Shown here: positions 44,417 through 57,200 of the stretch, in pieces
Layout: each line of letters begins with the position of its first letter
Position numbering within the stretch: position 1 is the stretch's first letter
Origin: Craspedostauros australis
Lineage: Eukaryota; Bacillariophyta; Bacillariophyceae; Mastogloiales; Achnanthaceae
Direction of reading: 5' to 3'
DNA: 64,000 nucleotides
NCBI GenBank assembly: GCA_026770025.1
Contig: JAMXDE010000020.1
Span: forward strand, 310,001-374,000
The notes under the pieces: generated by a model
Told to the model about the DNA's origin: nothing
Seen by the model: only the letters and a program-made list of their open reading frames with translations
The model's database searches: none
Translations under genes and position numbers: made by a program

Positions 44417-47400
44417 ATGTCCAGCAACAACTTCTACCACGCTGGGGGACCTCCCGATCCCATCCAGTACCTCCGTCGAATCTCCACCGATGCCACCACG
44501 GAGCGGAGGGAGGACATCCGCCGCACAGATTCTGCCGATGACTTTGCTGGCCTGGTTGCCGAGGTGGAGAAGATGGATCAGGACGAAGCTGCTGCTACTG
44601 CAACCGCAAACGCGGAGGCAGACGCCAAGAGGGAGCGCTCGTTTTCTTCCTCCTCCCTCGCCAACAAAGGTGGTACCAAACGAACCAAACGCCATCAGGA
44701 CCCGCCGGCACGTGAGCGACCCGCAGAAGGACAACCATGGCCCTACCGCGACACTTTGTCCTTCACCAGATCGTTGATGTTCTACGGCACCGGATCGGTC
44801 AGCGATGAGCACGAAAGCGCGTGTCAGCACATCGCGGAGAGCCGATCATTCCGGCAGAAGTATCAGGGGTCAGGTGGGACGAAGATCGACAAGTCCAATT
44901 TGTCGAGGGACGATCTCACATTCCGATTTGGGAACGATGGCGTCGTGGAGATATTTGCGAAGGGTGCCGATGCCGCTGGAAATGACAATGGCAATTTCAT
45001 TGAAGGCAACGACGGAAGCACACCAAGTCTCGTGCAAGTGCCCAACATCGAGGAGTACCACAAGGACTACACTCGCTTGGTGCAGGTCGTCAATCAAGGC
45101 GCGATGCGCTCCTTCTGCTTCCAGCGTTTGCAAATGCTCTCCGCAACATTCAAGATGCACACGACCATGAATGGCGGGGTGGAGCTGAAGGAGCAGAGCA
45201 ACCTCCTGGGGACGGACTTCTACAGGACGCTCAAGATCGACAATCACATCCACGCGGCTGCCGCCCCCAGCGCGAAGCAGTTCGTCGAATTTGTACGCAC
45301 CAAACTGGAGACGGAGGGTGACACGGTCGTGACGAAGGAAGGCAAGACCTTGCAGCAGGTCTTCGATGACGCGGGCTTGGACAAGGACCACCTCACGATC
45401 GACGCCTTCGACGTGCTTGCGGATTACTCCGTGTACCAGCGGTTCGACAATTTCAATTCCAAATACAGCCCGTTCCGCATGGCAGCGATGAGACGTATCT
45501 TCCTCAAAACATCCAATCACATCAACGGTCGCTACTTCGCGGAGCTGCTCAAGATCGTCTTGAATCGTCATGAGACGAGCAAAGGCCATAATTCGGGATG
45601 TGAGATGCGTCTGAGCATCTACGGCATGGAGGATCACGAATGGACCGACCTCGCAGACTGGATGATGCATGATTGGGGAGGCGACTTCCCAGGTCCGATG
45701 GTCTCGTCCCACAACCGCTGGATCATCCAGATCCCACGACTTTGGAGGATTTACAGCAAGAAGCCAGGAGTGGACGACAAGAGCTTCATCGACATGCTGA
45801 AGAACATCTTCAACCCGCTCTTCGAAGCCACGTTGCATCCCGAAGCTCATCCCAAACTTGCAGAAGCGCTGAAGCACATCGTCGGGTTTGATTCCGTTGA
45901 CGACGAGGGGTCTCACGAGGTAAGACGCATTTCTGCAGAATCATCAAGAGACCAGGTTGACGTCGCCCAATACGAGCAGAGTGATGGATGGCTGAGAGCG
46001 AAAAGGGTGCATGCAAAAAGCTGTTCTCAGAGAAGCGTGGGCTCACCGTGCGCTTTGCCCTCTTGATGATTATATTTGTGCATCCACCCTGTTCTATTGA
46101 TCGTCACTCACCCAATTCATCAACTGGTTGAATGCGTCACGCTGCGCACTCCAAATATTGGCCACGCTGATATAACTGCTCCATGTACAACACTCGTGCC
46201 TTGATGATGCGGTACAGGACACATGCTCTTGTCAGAGGCCCCAGCAATGGCGGACTAAAGAGAATCCGTCCTATTGGTGGCAGCTGTACTACCTGTGGGC
46301 AAATCTTGAGGTTCTGAACACCCTCCGTGCGGCGAGAGGAATGAACACATTCGCATTCCGCCCTCACGCTGGCGAGACGGGCGATCCGATGCACTTGGCC
46401 TGCACCTACATGCTTTGCGCCAGCATTAATCACGGCATCAACCTTGACATGCAGGTCAGCCTCCAGTACTTGTACTATCTGGATCAGGTACGCCATACCC
46501 GTAGTAACATGTGGAAGACACCGCGTGCAGTTGAAGCGCAGATCCGCCGAGGGCGAGACTCATGAAGCTACTTTGCGAGGAATCGGAAGATGATACTCTC
46601 CTGCCTCGATCTCACACTACCTTGTTTTCTTTTCTAATCGTACATTGTTCAAATTGCCACTGCGCCAATCACAACATCACGCCGCATGCTTTCTTCCCCC
46701 TCATGCATCGCCCAACTGCTCTCGCTTGCTCCAGGTCGGGTTATCGATCAGCCCATTGTCGAACAACTTCCTGTTCCGCAAGATCGGGGAAAACCCGTTC
46801 CCCAAGTTCTTCCGCCGCGGAATGAACGTGACGCTCTCCACCGACGATCCTCTCCTCTTTCACATGTCCGATGATGCATTGCTGGAGGAGTATTCGGTGG
46901 CACGTGCGTCATTCGACCTTTCCATGACCGACATGATGGAACTCGCGCGGAATTCGGTCCGCCAATCCGGCTTTGAAGAATCCTTCAAGAAGAAGTGGTT
47001 GGGCAAGGACTACTGGAAGGGTGTCACATTCTGTGACGAGGTAAGGAATTGTCAGTCGAGCCATCCAAAATGCATTGCGTGGCTATGATGAGCATGGAAC
47101 GCGCGTTGCCTGTTCCTTGTCACATCTCCATTCGTTGCTCGTCCACCTTTGCTGTTCCTTCCGCCGGTATGCTCTCACATATACTCAATTGACGTGCTAC
47201 TCTCTGCGCCTTCTCTGTTCTGATCTATTATTATCTTTTCGACTGTAACAGCACATCACGCATGTGCCGCTGGTGCGGGCCAAGTTCCGCGCTGAGCACC
47301 TTGCAATCGAGCACATGCTTGTCCACCTCATCGCAGCCGGCAAGGGCCAAAAGGTGTTGGAGCAAATGAAGGTCCAATTCGGTCTCGCTCGTGATGCGCA

Positions 47401-47464
47401 CAGGAACGTCCTGTTCGATAACTTCGACCAAGTTCCATCCTTCCCGGAACAGGGGCAACTCTGA
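44417..47464 (+). CDS. AMPD: AMP deaminase
   Basis: Four exons, 44417-45919, 46245-46487, 46735-47040 and 47252-47464, all phase 0, give 754 residues. The N-terminal 150 residues are variable. The deaminase domain has VPNIEEYHKDYTRLVQVV, metal-binding KIDNHIHAAAA (two His), RYFAELLK, ENPSYWWQLYYLWANLEVLN, RGMNTFAFRPHAGETGDP, SISPLSNNFLF and the catalytic TLSTDDPLLFH. This is the metal-dependent purine deaminase superfamily; the long N-terminus and the YYLWANLEVLN block distinguish AMP from adenosine deaminases. The reaction converts AMP to IMP and ammonia in the cytosol. The C-terminal exon (HITHVPLVRAKFRAEHLAIEH) keeps the family end, followed by about 45 extra residues. Confidence 0.93.
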
Positions 47465-48041
47465 GGGCGAGGCAAGGCACGAGTACGAGTACGGTGCAGC
47501 GGCATGCCACGAAAAGGCGCGAAGTCGGCATGGCACGCTAACAAAATAAAGCTAGAAAAATCCACAGATCTTTCTGTTTCGTATCTTGTCTGGACGTCAA
47601 CCGTTGATGGTTGCCGCCATCACCAACAAAATCGCCCGCCAACCAAAACGCAACAAACCGAGAACTGTGGCCAGCCCGATCTGCCTGTCTCGTTGCTCAC
47701 ATCAAACAAGAGGAGCGCGTCAACACACCAACCATCGCAGGGACGGCATCAACTGGAGGGAACATCATCCATCGGATCGGCAGCAACAAGACATCGAGGG
47801 AGCAACCGAACGACCTACCAATTGAACGAAAGCGTGATTGCGAGGGCCCTTCATCAAAAGCATCAGAGGAGCAGCAAAGAAAGCCAAGCACAAGAGGTTC
47901 ACAGACCAACTAAAAGACAACAGACTGATACCTGCCTGCTCTTGCTCTTGCTCTTGTTCCTGGACTGGCAAATACTGATACTCATACCGTCCAAGCAGGA
48001 TAATCCTAGATCGATCGAGACCGACAGCAGTACTCTACACG
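47465..48041. other. intergenic region upstream of NOP56
   Basis: 577 bases holding the AMP deaminase 3' end and the NOP56 promoter. One TACGAGTA 8-mer lies at 47483, and a TTGCTC hexamer run at 47940-47960. No gene seen. Confidence 0.45.
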
Positions 48042-50027
48042 ATGGCGGACTCAAAGACGTTGTTCACGCTGATGGAATGCGCTGCCGGGTACGCTCTGTT
48101 CGAGGTCGTTGCCTTCGAGGAGATCGGCAACCTCCTGGACGGAAGCATGGACACGGTGACTGACCTCAAGCGGTTCGGACGTGCCATCAAGCTCAAGTCC
48201 TTCCTGCCGTTCGAGTCCGCGCAGGTGGCGCTGGAGAATGCCAACGCTGTCTCTGAACACGCCATGACGGGCACTCTGCACAACTTCTTGGAAATGAACC
48301 TGCCCAAAAAGGCCAGCAAGTACACGCTGGGTGTCGTCGATCCTGCGCTCGCGACCGCCATCTCCGACGGTCTGGGCACCATCTCATGCCGCAGCGACGA
48401 GACCGTGCGTGAGATCACGCGTGGCTGCCGTCTCCACCTCGACACCTTCGTCAAGGGTCTGGAGGGCGGAGCCGCCGAGAAGGCCCAGCTGGGTCTGGGC
48501 CACTCGTATTCCCGATCGAAGGTCAAGTTCAACCCAGCACGCAGCGACAACATGATCATCCAATCGATCGCCCTGCTCGACCAGATGGACAAGGACATCA
48601 ACACGTTCGCCATGCGCGTGCGAGAATGGTACAGCTGGCACTTCCCCGAGCTGCGTGAGATCGTCAAGGACAACATCATGTTTGCTAGAGCAGCCGCCTT
48701 CATCCAGAACAAGTCCACCCTCACCAACGCCGCCGATGGCGACGAAAACAACAACGATGAGGAGGAGGATAGCGATGACGATGAGGACGATGATGACGAC
48801 GAGGACATGGACGACGGAGGCGCAAAGAAGAGCGGAGGCGAAAGCGACAAGCTCGCCGGTCTCACAGAGATCGTCGGCGACGAAGAGGTCGCGAAGGCCG
48901 TGATTGCCGCCGCCAAGACGAGTATGGGAATGGACTGCTCGGCTGTGGACATGATCAACGTTATCAACTTCACGCAGAGAATGGTCAAGCTGGCTGAATT
49001 CCGCAAGAATCTCTCCATCTATCTCACGGACAAGATGTCTGTCGTCGCACCCAACCTCAGCGCTCTCATCGGCGACACCGTCGCTGCCAGACTTATCAGC
49101 AAGGTGAGTTTCAACTGCTGCATCGATGCAGACATGCAGGCAGACGCGCAGCCTGCTGATTTTATCATGTGAAACGCTCCCGCTTTGAATCTGTCCGTTC
49201 CTGTCAATGCCCTCGATACTTGTTATGATCTTCAGGTCGAGTCGGATATGGTTCTGTTGTTCTGTTGTTATGTCCAAATGCAACATACTTTCCAAGCATT
49301 CAAGTCTGCTCACCTTTCGCATCCTTTGCCTTCCCGTTGCACACCATTCCAATCAATATTGACTATTCTCAACCCAAACTTGAACATCGTGCAGGCCGGA
49401 TCGTTGACTAACCTTGCCAAGGCACCAGCCTCCACCGTCCAGATCTTGGGAGCTGAGAAGGCGCTCTTCCGAGCCCTCAAGACCAAGGGCAACACCCCCA
49501 AGTACGGCCTCATCTACCACTCCACGTTCATCGGCCGAGCAGACGCGAAGAACAAGGGAAGAATCTCTAGATACCTTGCCAACAAGTGTTCCATCGCCAC
49601 GAGAATCGACTCCTTCTCCGACGAACCAAGCCGTCTCTACGGTGAGAAACTGCGAGAGCAGGTCGAGGAACGGCTCAAGTTCTACGAAACGGGGGCCGCG
49701 CCGCGACGTAACGTCGATGTCATGGCCGAAGTTGCCAAGAAGCTGAAGGCTGACGCCGGCGATGACGATGACGAGGAGATGTCGGATGTTGAGAAGACAC
49801 CATCCAAAAAGGACAAGAAGAAGAAAAAGGATAAGAAGAGAAAATCGGACGTCACTGCTGCAGCCGACGATGACGATAAGGATAAGGATAGCGAGGACGC
49901 GATGGAGACCACGCCCAAGAAGAAGAAAAAGCGAGAATCGACTGACGGCATGGAGACGCCGAAGTCATCCAAAAAGGCCAAGAAGGAGAAGAAGTCGGAC
50001 AAGAAGAAAAAGAAGAAGAAAGCGTAA
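48042..50027 (+). CDS. NOP56: NOP56, core protein of box C/D snoRNPs
   Basis: Two exons, 48042-49103 and 49395-50027 (GTGAGT...TGCAG), give 564 residues. N-terminal domain starts [21 protein letters not shown]. The coiled-coil entry is [48 protein letters not shown], and the Nop domain includes [14 protein letters not shown]...[35 protein letters not shown] and [20 protein letters not shown] 30-residue Asp/Glu run (about 232-262) sits at the tip of the coiled coil, and the C-terminus is a Lys-rich KKDKKKKKD-type tail. NOP56 pairs with NOP58 and fibrillarin for rRNA 2'-O-methylation in the nucleolus. NOP58 is excluded by overall pattern, though the two are related. Confidence 0.94.
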
Positions 50028-50565
50028 GGAACAAGCGGATCAGAAGAGGCAGAAGAGGAAGAGAGCGAGCTAATGCGCGCATGTACACGTGTATATGCAC
50101 ATACTAATATGCATGGGTACGAGTATGTGCATACAATTGGGTTCAGGCACAGAATGCATCGCAGACATAATCGCAATCCGTCGGTCTGGTTGATAGATCG
50201 GAAGATGTTGTCTCGCAGATCACAAGATTAACTACAACTGCATGTGATTGAAATTGTAGCTTCTTCTTGCTCCAGTTGGTAGGCAGCTACGAATACTCAA
50301 CGAGTACTCCACTCTATTGAATTCCATCACATCATCCAGAGTATTGAAGGCGTTGTGCTAGTATTAGGGAGAATAGAGAGCAGAGCCGGTCCATTCCGCA
50401 GTTGGCACGTTATCGTATGCACGTGTACACAACACAACACAACAGTCGAGCATGTGCCGTCCAGCTCGCTCTTTCTTTCTCTCATCTTCTTTCGATTTCA
50501 AACCAGCACGACCATACATACTTGTAGTCTGCAAGCATCTTCTGCACTCGCATCCACGTTGGAGT
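50028..50565. other. convergent intergenic region
   Basis: 538 bases between NOP56 (+) and the WD40 gene (-). One TACGAGTA at 50118. No gene seen. Confidence 0.5.
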
Positions 50566-51633
50566 CTACCTAGATATCCGTATCCTCGCAACCGTCACAG
50601 CAGGAGCGACGGACCTGCTGGGACTTCTGGCGCATGCCAGCATGTACCCCTTCGGCGAAAATGCCAGTTCATCTGCGCCACCAAACGGGCGGTTGGGCAC
50701 ATTGAGACCGACAGTGCCCACAAGCTCGCCGGTTGCCGCCGATGCAACGTCAACGCCTCCGTCTTCACTGCAGCTCGCGATGAGCGCGGAATCATGCGAG
50801 AAGCAGACCGAGCGCACGAATTGAGAGCTGCGCGACACAGTGTGCGTGCATGCCACGTACTGAGTATCCCACAGACCCACAATGGAATCGCTGGCGCCGG
50901 TCGCGAATCGCTTGCCATTCGGCGAGAAGGACAGGGAATAGATCGGCCCCGTGTGCGCTGGATACACCGTGGCTTTGGGTTCCACCATGCCCATGGTCTT
51001 GGTGCCGCTGTCAATATCCCAGATGCTCAATTCTCCTAAACCGCCCTTCGTGGTGGATGCGATGAGGCATTTGTCGGACGGTGAGAACATGCAGGTTTCC
51101 ACCAGGCCCTTGCCGAAGCGGTACTTGTGCGTGGCATCGGAGCGGTCCGATGATGACCTCGCCTGTCCCATCTTCAGCTTGCGCACATCGTACACGTGGA
51201 TGCTGCTCTCTCCGTGTGTGACCACCAGTTGCTGACCAGCGTGAGACCACCGAACATCGGCGACGGAATCCTGGACGTCTACGCGCCCCGTGGACTTCTG
51301 GGCGCCTTGACGGACATCCCAAAGGCGTATGCACTTGGTGTCGGCGGCACAGAGCTGATTGCTCTCCTTGGGATGGCAACGCACGTGCGTCACCGGGCTG
51401 ACGTACCCTGCGACGACCATGGTCTCTCTCATCGTCACCGTGTTGGTATCAAAGGTGCATATCTTGGCGGTTCGATCGGTCAACGCGACGGCCAGCCAAT
51501 CGCCTGTGCAGTTCCATGACACGCTTCGAGACTGCGAGCGAGCGAGAGGGACAAGTACCATATCTCGTACGCAATCACAAGGACGCGATTCGATGCCGCG
51601 CCATGTACGAGAAGATGGATTCAATTCAAGCAT
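50566..51633 (-). CDS. THOC3: THOC3/TEX1-like WD40 protein
   Basis: Single exon, 355 residues forming about seven WD40 blades: VSWNCTGDWLAVALTDRTAKI, VRCHPKESNQLCAADTKCIRLWD, VRWSHAGQQLVVTHGESSIHVYD, CMFSPSDKCLIASTTKGGLGELSIWD, LSFSPNGKRFATGASDSIVGLWD, VCFSHDSALIASCSEDGGVDV and ELAFSPKGYMLACA. The order, the opening GDWLAVALTDR blade and the final blade resemble THO complex subunit 3, which acts in co-transcriptional mRNP assembly and export. WD40 proteins are hard to separate by eye, so the family (WD40) is sure and the subunit assignment moderate. Confidence 0.75.
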   Translation of the reverse strand: MLELNPSSRTWRGIESRPCDCVRDMVLVPLARSQSRSVSWNCTGDWLAVALTDRTAKICTFDTNTVTMRETMVVAGYVSPVTHVRCHPKESNQLCAADTKCIRLWDVRQGAQKSTGRVDVQDSVADVRWSHAGQQLVVTHGESSIHVYDVRKLKMGQARSSSDRSDATHKYRFGKGLVETCMFSPSDKCLIASTTKGGLGELSIWDIDSGTKTMGMVEPKATVYPAHTGPIYSLSFSPNGKRFATGASDSIVGLWDTQYVACTHTVSRSSQFVRSVCFSHDSALIASCSEDGGVDVASAATGELVGTVGLNVPNRPFGGADELAFSPKGYMLACARSPSRSVAPAVTVARIRISR

Positions 51634-52623
51634 AATTGAGTGAGCTGAGGTTAGTCCGAATTGAATGGCGTGATGCGTTGATTCGATTCCTTGTGTTCAT
51701 CCTGTGTGTCTTGGCACACTCATGAGTACTCTATGTCAGAGAGTTGGCGTATCACCGCGAGGATGCAGTACAACGGAGCGATGCTGTGCAGATCACGCAC
51801 CTTTGATCTGTGCCCGCCACAATCGTGGAGAGAGACGTCCGTAATCTGCATCGTATTTTCTACTGCGATGCTCAGCGTGGGTTTTATTCTACCGTCGACA
51901 GGACAGGTCTGATAAGTGCGATGATAACGTCGGTATGCTTGGGCTGTCGTTGTCTCTCGGATTGCTGGCATGTATAGATGCGGACGGCAAGGAGTGCTGC
52001 CGATGTGGTTGTGCGAGTGATGGGCGTGCCATCGCCACAAGAACTTGCCACTACTCTTCGCAACAAGATGACAAATCAACAAAACCCTCCTCGTGAATGA
52101 AATCTCGTTCAGTCGCGGATAAGCGCAATCTCCGCTCCGGTGTTGTGCGCTCTGTATGGTACGAGCTATGGCTTCAACGTCGCGACACTACGACAATAGT
52201 ATGTGAGGCTGCGCACTCCTTCTCGCTACATCAGGAGATTGAGGCTTGTGTGATGTGGCACGGCATGGTTGTATTCTTGGATATCTACGTAGAGGAGTAG
52301 CATTGCTCATGAGCCAAGAGAGATGGAAATGTGCTGCGGAGATCTCCACCTCATTTCGTATTTGCATCGAGCTGATTGCACAGGAAACAGCGCAGGATGT
52401 GCAAGTTGCTTGTCGTTGAGTGATGCCGTTCTTGTCCAGTCCTCTTTCATGATGTTATGCAGCAAGTGTTGCTTCCCGGCGCAATGATGTCCCCATTCTC
52501 GCCCGTTTGCTGCTTGTGTCCGTCAATGATCTGAACGCATCCCATCTTCTGTGCCTTTGTGTATCTGCTCCGACCATGTTGCATCACGTGATGCTGAATT
52601 GCGTACCATTGCTTCTCTCTACT
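51634..52623. other. intergenic region
   Basis: About 990 bases between two minus-strand genes, with the WD40 gene promoter at the left and the LSm5 3' end at the right. No gene or RNA recognised. Confidence 0.45.
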
Positions 52624-53272
52624 CTAACTCGATCTGGCCGCCATGGAATCTTCCGGCGGACCGCTTCCTCCTGGAATGAGGACCGTGATTTGATTGCCAT
52701 TCAGCAGGACTTCCGTCTTCAATTCTGTTCTGATTGCTTTCGTTGGATCTGATGGATCAGGTGTGAATTCCACGGCATCATCTAGCACGAGATTCACCTG
52801 CGTTGTGGGAGAACGTCGCACATGGCAGAATAGAGTCATGGATTTGGTACGAACGTGTGAACGAACGTGTGAACGAACGTGGGAACAAATGCGTGAACGA
52901 ACGTGGATGGAATAGTGCAGTGGCGTGTGTTGTTTGTTGAGGCATGCAGAAAGAAATACCAAAAGCATGAGAGTATTGGTGGAATGCGCGAACGGAATGG
53001 AGCGATGAGTTGACTGCGATTGTCGGCCAACAAGGACGCAAGGACGTGTCATCGTGCTCGTACACCAAGAGAGGAATGGTGCTCTGCCCGAAAGCAGAAC
53101 ATGTGAAGCAAACGACACAGACAAAGAGTTGCATCGATGTTGGTATGGCACGTACATAGTCATCAAAGCCTCTGAGTGTGCCCACCATTTCTTTGGTGCC
53201 TCTCATCAGGATCCATATCTGCGATCCGATGGCCTTGTCGATCAATTCGAGCGGGAGGATGCGTGTTGCCAT
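52624..53272 (-). CDS. LSM5: LSm5, U6 snRNA-associated Sm-like protein
   Basis: Two exons on the minus strand, 53272-53156 and 52797-52624 (GTACGT...ACGCAG), give 96 residues. Sm1 motif: [45 protein letters not shown], with the LSm5 hallmark FDDY/FVN at the RNA-binding loop. Sm2 motif: [16 protein letters not shown]. LSm5 is part of the LSm1-7 (mRNA decapping, cytoplasm) and LSm2-8 (U6 snRNP, nucleus) rings. The intron interrupts exactly between FDDY and VNLVL. The tail is slightly longer than in animals. Confidence 0.93.
52850..52905. repeat. GAACGTGTGAAC tandem repeat in the LSm5 intron
   Basis: About four to five imperfect 12-base units (GAACGAACGTGT and variants) inside the intron. Confidence 0.75.
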
Positions 53273-54239
53273 GGTGGTGGATTTGGTGTGTTTCGGCGTG
53301 TGATGGTATCGTGTGCTGTTGTCGGTCTTGTGTCTTGGAGACGATTAATGTGGAGGAGAGTGACGGGATCTCTTCTATTCGAATACGATGGAGTTTGATG
53401 TGAGGGTTGATGTGGTGTCCGCGTTGTTGGTTGTCGCTTGGATGGTGTGGCCTGTTTGTTGTTGTTGGCAACAGAAGCATTTTGGTTGTGGATTTTCGTC
53501 GTCGGCGTCTTGCCATCGTACGATGCAACTAGCGACAAAATCGCGTTGGTGGCAAAACAATGTTCGCCGTGCCTCGTCTGCATAGCACCACTCATGGTAT
53601 CCAACTGAGCTACCAAGGCCATGTATGGTCCTCTCGCAGAATATGATTCACAAAGCGGACGCCTAAGAATGACAAATGCACATTCCTCTACAATTTATAA
53701 ACTTTATTCTTGCCTCTTGTTCTTTTCCAAAAAATATTGATTCGACTGAGACGCACATATCATTTGATCCAGAGATGTGATGATGATGGCGACGACGATC
53801 GTCGCCGTTGGTGGCCCAGCTCGAATGTCTAATGATATTGGTTCCTTCTCTTTCTCTTCTTCTTTGTCTGTCTTGCTATGCATTTCTCTCTCTCTCTAGT
53901 TCCACGATCGTTGTCTCTGCTCTCCCTCTCTCGTCGCTGGTGAGTCAGCACGAACATGTATCTATTTGTCCGCGCTGCCTCTGGTTCTGTTTCTTCTGAT
54001 ACTGGCCTTTGTGCCTGCTTGTTTGCTGTCTTGCGCATTCATTTGTTCCTCGTTCTTCAGATTCGATCACTCTTTCTTTCTCCCTCCTCCTTGTGTTTAT
54101 TGCCTGCTTGGCTACCTGCTCGTTTTGTTCTCGTCTCTCTTTGTATTCGTATTCTTATTGATCACAACAGCTGTGCTTCCGTACATCCCATAATTCATCT
54201 TGCCTCGTTCAGCTTCCCCCTTGATTTTCCAGCGTGTTC
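53273..54239. other. intergenic region
   Basis: About 970 bases with the LSm5 promoter side at the left and the PSP1-gene 3' end at the right; rich in TCTCTC and TTCTTC runs around 53840-54080. No gene accepted. Confidence 0.45.
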
Positions 54240-57200
54240 TTAACTCGAACCTGCGTCGTCAGTGCTGGTATCGTTGTAATGCGTGAATTCGCTGAATTCG
54301 CTGGCGGGTGCGATGATGGGCGTGCCGTAGTCAATCTCAACGGTACTGGACGGGACCGGCGCTGTTGGGCAAGTGGAGGTTGTCTTATCGAGCTGCTGCA
54401 TCCAGATGCGCGTCTTGCACATGCTGAAGAGATCCCGGACCAACTCGCGGAAGTCGATGCGACCCTCGGCCTCGAAGAAGAAGGTGAGCTTGTGGCGATC
54501 GAACTGATATTCGGCATCGACGACGTGCATCGGGAGGCCGCGCTGTTGGACCTTCGTCCTGCACACATCGAGAAGCTGTTCCTCTTCTCGGCGCTTCATC
54601 GTGAGAAGGGAGACCTCGTCGTGCGTGGCGAGGCGGATGATTCGCTTCAGGTCACCTCCTCCGCTGTTGCCACCGGCACCTCCGGCACCGGGAGCACCTT
54701 GCCCACCATTGCCGCCTGCGTTGTTGGCGCCACCTGGCTGCGGTGTAGCCATCGCGCCGATCTCGCCTGTGTTGGAGCGGAAACTGGACCTGCCTCCTTG
54801 GGCGACTTTGTCGCCCGTGGCCCTGCCAACGACGATGCCGAGATCCTCGCCGCGGTCTGCCTCAACCTTGACGTAGGTTCCGACCTTGAGGTCGCGGTTG
54901 AGCCTCGGACCGAGCATGAAGCTCCTTTGGGTGCGCTTGAATTTGACGTTGTACACGATCTTTGGTGCCTGCTGGTATCGTTGACCAGCATTTGGCATGT
55001 GTCCGTAATGTCCGTGCATGCCGCCCGTCTCCGGGTTGGATTGGCGCCGTGCGTGATGATGTTGCTGGTGCATCGGTCGTTGGCTGTGCACCATGTAGCC
55101 GTTGTCATCGCCTGGGACCTCGATGTTCTCGCCCATCAATGGATGGGAGTAGTCTTCCTCTGTGACAGGGAATCTGGGCGAACCATGTCGGTTGCCTCCG
55201 CCGTACATGCCGCCTCCATGAACAGGACGCTGTTGCGGACAAAAAGGACGATTCACATTGCGTGTCGTATGTACACATGCGTCGTGCATCCACAAGAGAA
55301 ACAGAGGGAAAGAAGCGAGAATACGAGAATACGCGGATGGGATCATGTTAGAGCACGGTGCGAGTAATACAGGTAAATGAAATGAAAGGAATCAGGTATG
55401 TGCTTCCCCATTGTCCGACAATTCAACGGAACCAAAATGATACAGAGCAAAGATCAGTGACACTGATGAGAATTGTACTTACCACACCACTGTTGTTGAG
55501 GGAAGCTGGCGAGCTGCCCATTCCCATAGCGTGGCCCACATCGCTGTGGTGCCTGGTGTGTCCTGGATAGCTGGGAAGCATCCCGCCTTGTCCAGGCGGC
55601 ATCATGTGGTCCTGCTCCATAATGCGCTTGTCATCCGCGATGCGGGACTTGTCCATGACGTAACGGTTCTGTCCTGGCACAAAGTCCAACGACTGACGGC
55701 GCTGGAAGGAGGATGCGTTGCCTTGCTGCGGGTGCGGATGGTAGTACCCGCCTCCCGTGGCGAGTGCCGAGCTTCTCCTGGGGTAGTTGGGCTGGTGCTG
55801 GAAGTGAGGTTGCTGGTGCTGCGAATCGGGCGCGCCAGCGGAGTGCTCCATGCTCATGCTGCGACCGAAAGAGTTGCTCCTTTCGTGGGTTGGATGTGGG
55901 TGGAGGTGCTGCTGTTGCTGGAAGCCCGATGCTCCTGACTGCGACGATGGGGAGAAGTAGCGCATGTCGCTCTGAGGTTCGTAGCTGGGGGATCTGTGCT
56001 TGATTGACATTCCAGGGCTGAACTCGCTGGCCCTCCTGGGTGCGGTGGTGCCCTCGTCGTGGCTGGTGAGATCGGAGCGGTATCCCAATCCTCTGCCGAG
56101 GTCCGACTGCGAGAGAGATCGTTCGTACCGGTGCGCTCCTGGGTTTCCACGGTACGCCACGTGCTGTGGATGGTTCGAGGTGTGCAGGGCCTGCGAGTGC
56201 GCTCCCGACCTTTCAGAGGCGGGGAAGAAGCTGGGGGCGTCTTGGAGGGATTCGATGCCCGTGTCGTTGCTGATCGAGCGTCGGAGAGAGGCATCCAGCA
56301 TGGCTTCCGGCCTCGAGATCACGCCAGGGTTGAGGATGTTGTTGACACTGCTGCTGGCACTACCTCCACCGCCGCCGCTGCTTGTGCTGTTTGCATCGGA
56401 CGGCTGGTTAGCTCCGGCGACGCCGGGATGGGGGCCAATTCCAGGCGAACCGCCCGACAAAGGAGGTTTACTGTTGGAAACGGCGCGCCCACTGTCCTTC
56501 GAGACTGCGCGTGGTCTCCTGTGATCCGACAGCGTGAGGCTGCGTGCCAAGGACTCGTCGAGGAACGTCATGCCCGACGCCGAAAGCTGCTGACTTCTCA
56601 CCGGAGACGATGCAGACAAGCCGCCTGCGGTGCCGGTTGCTCCTGTGGCGGACATGGAGCGATTCGCCAGGCCGTCGAAGCCACCGAGGAGGCTGTCCGT
56701 GCGTCCAGTGCCAGATCCAGTTGTGCCGTCGCTGTAGATGCTGCTGCCCAAGGTCGTGATGCGCTGTGGCAGATCGGCGCCGCTTGCGGATGGTCTCGTT
56801 GGCGTGCCTGCGCTGCTGACGCTTCCGGCAACGCTGCCCCCGCTGCTTTCGACCGGGATGAGCTTGCCAGCCTCATTCATTCGGAGGCTCGGAATCGAGG
56901 GGCCGTCTCCGCGGAAGGGCGACGCTTGCCGTCCCGCGGTGTACATGTCGGCACTTCCGTCCAAGGACGATGCAGGAGTCAGGGTGAGGCTCTGCGCGGT
57001 GGATGCCGACGATTGCTTGGAATGGCCGCCGCCAGTTCCGAAGCCTTGCAGGGTGCCTGCTGCGGGACCTCCCAGACCAGGTGGCCTTGTCAGACCGACC
57101 AGTCCTGCGACGGATGGAGATGCTGCTGCTGAAACCGCGCCAGCCGTTGACGTCAACGCAGACGTATCCTTTGCGTCCATGTCGTTCGGAGGCAGGAGGC

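Noticed and set aside
49104-49394. Possible box C/D snoRNA in the NOP56 intron, a common host in other eukaryotes
   Set aside because: No properly spaced C box (RUGAUGA) and D box (CUGA) pair with a terminal stem was found.
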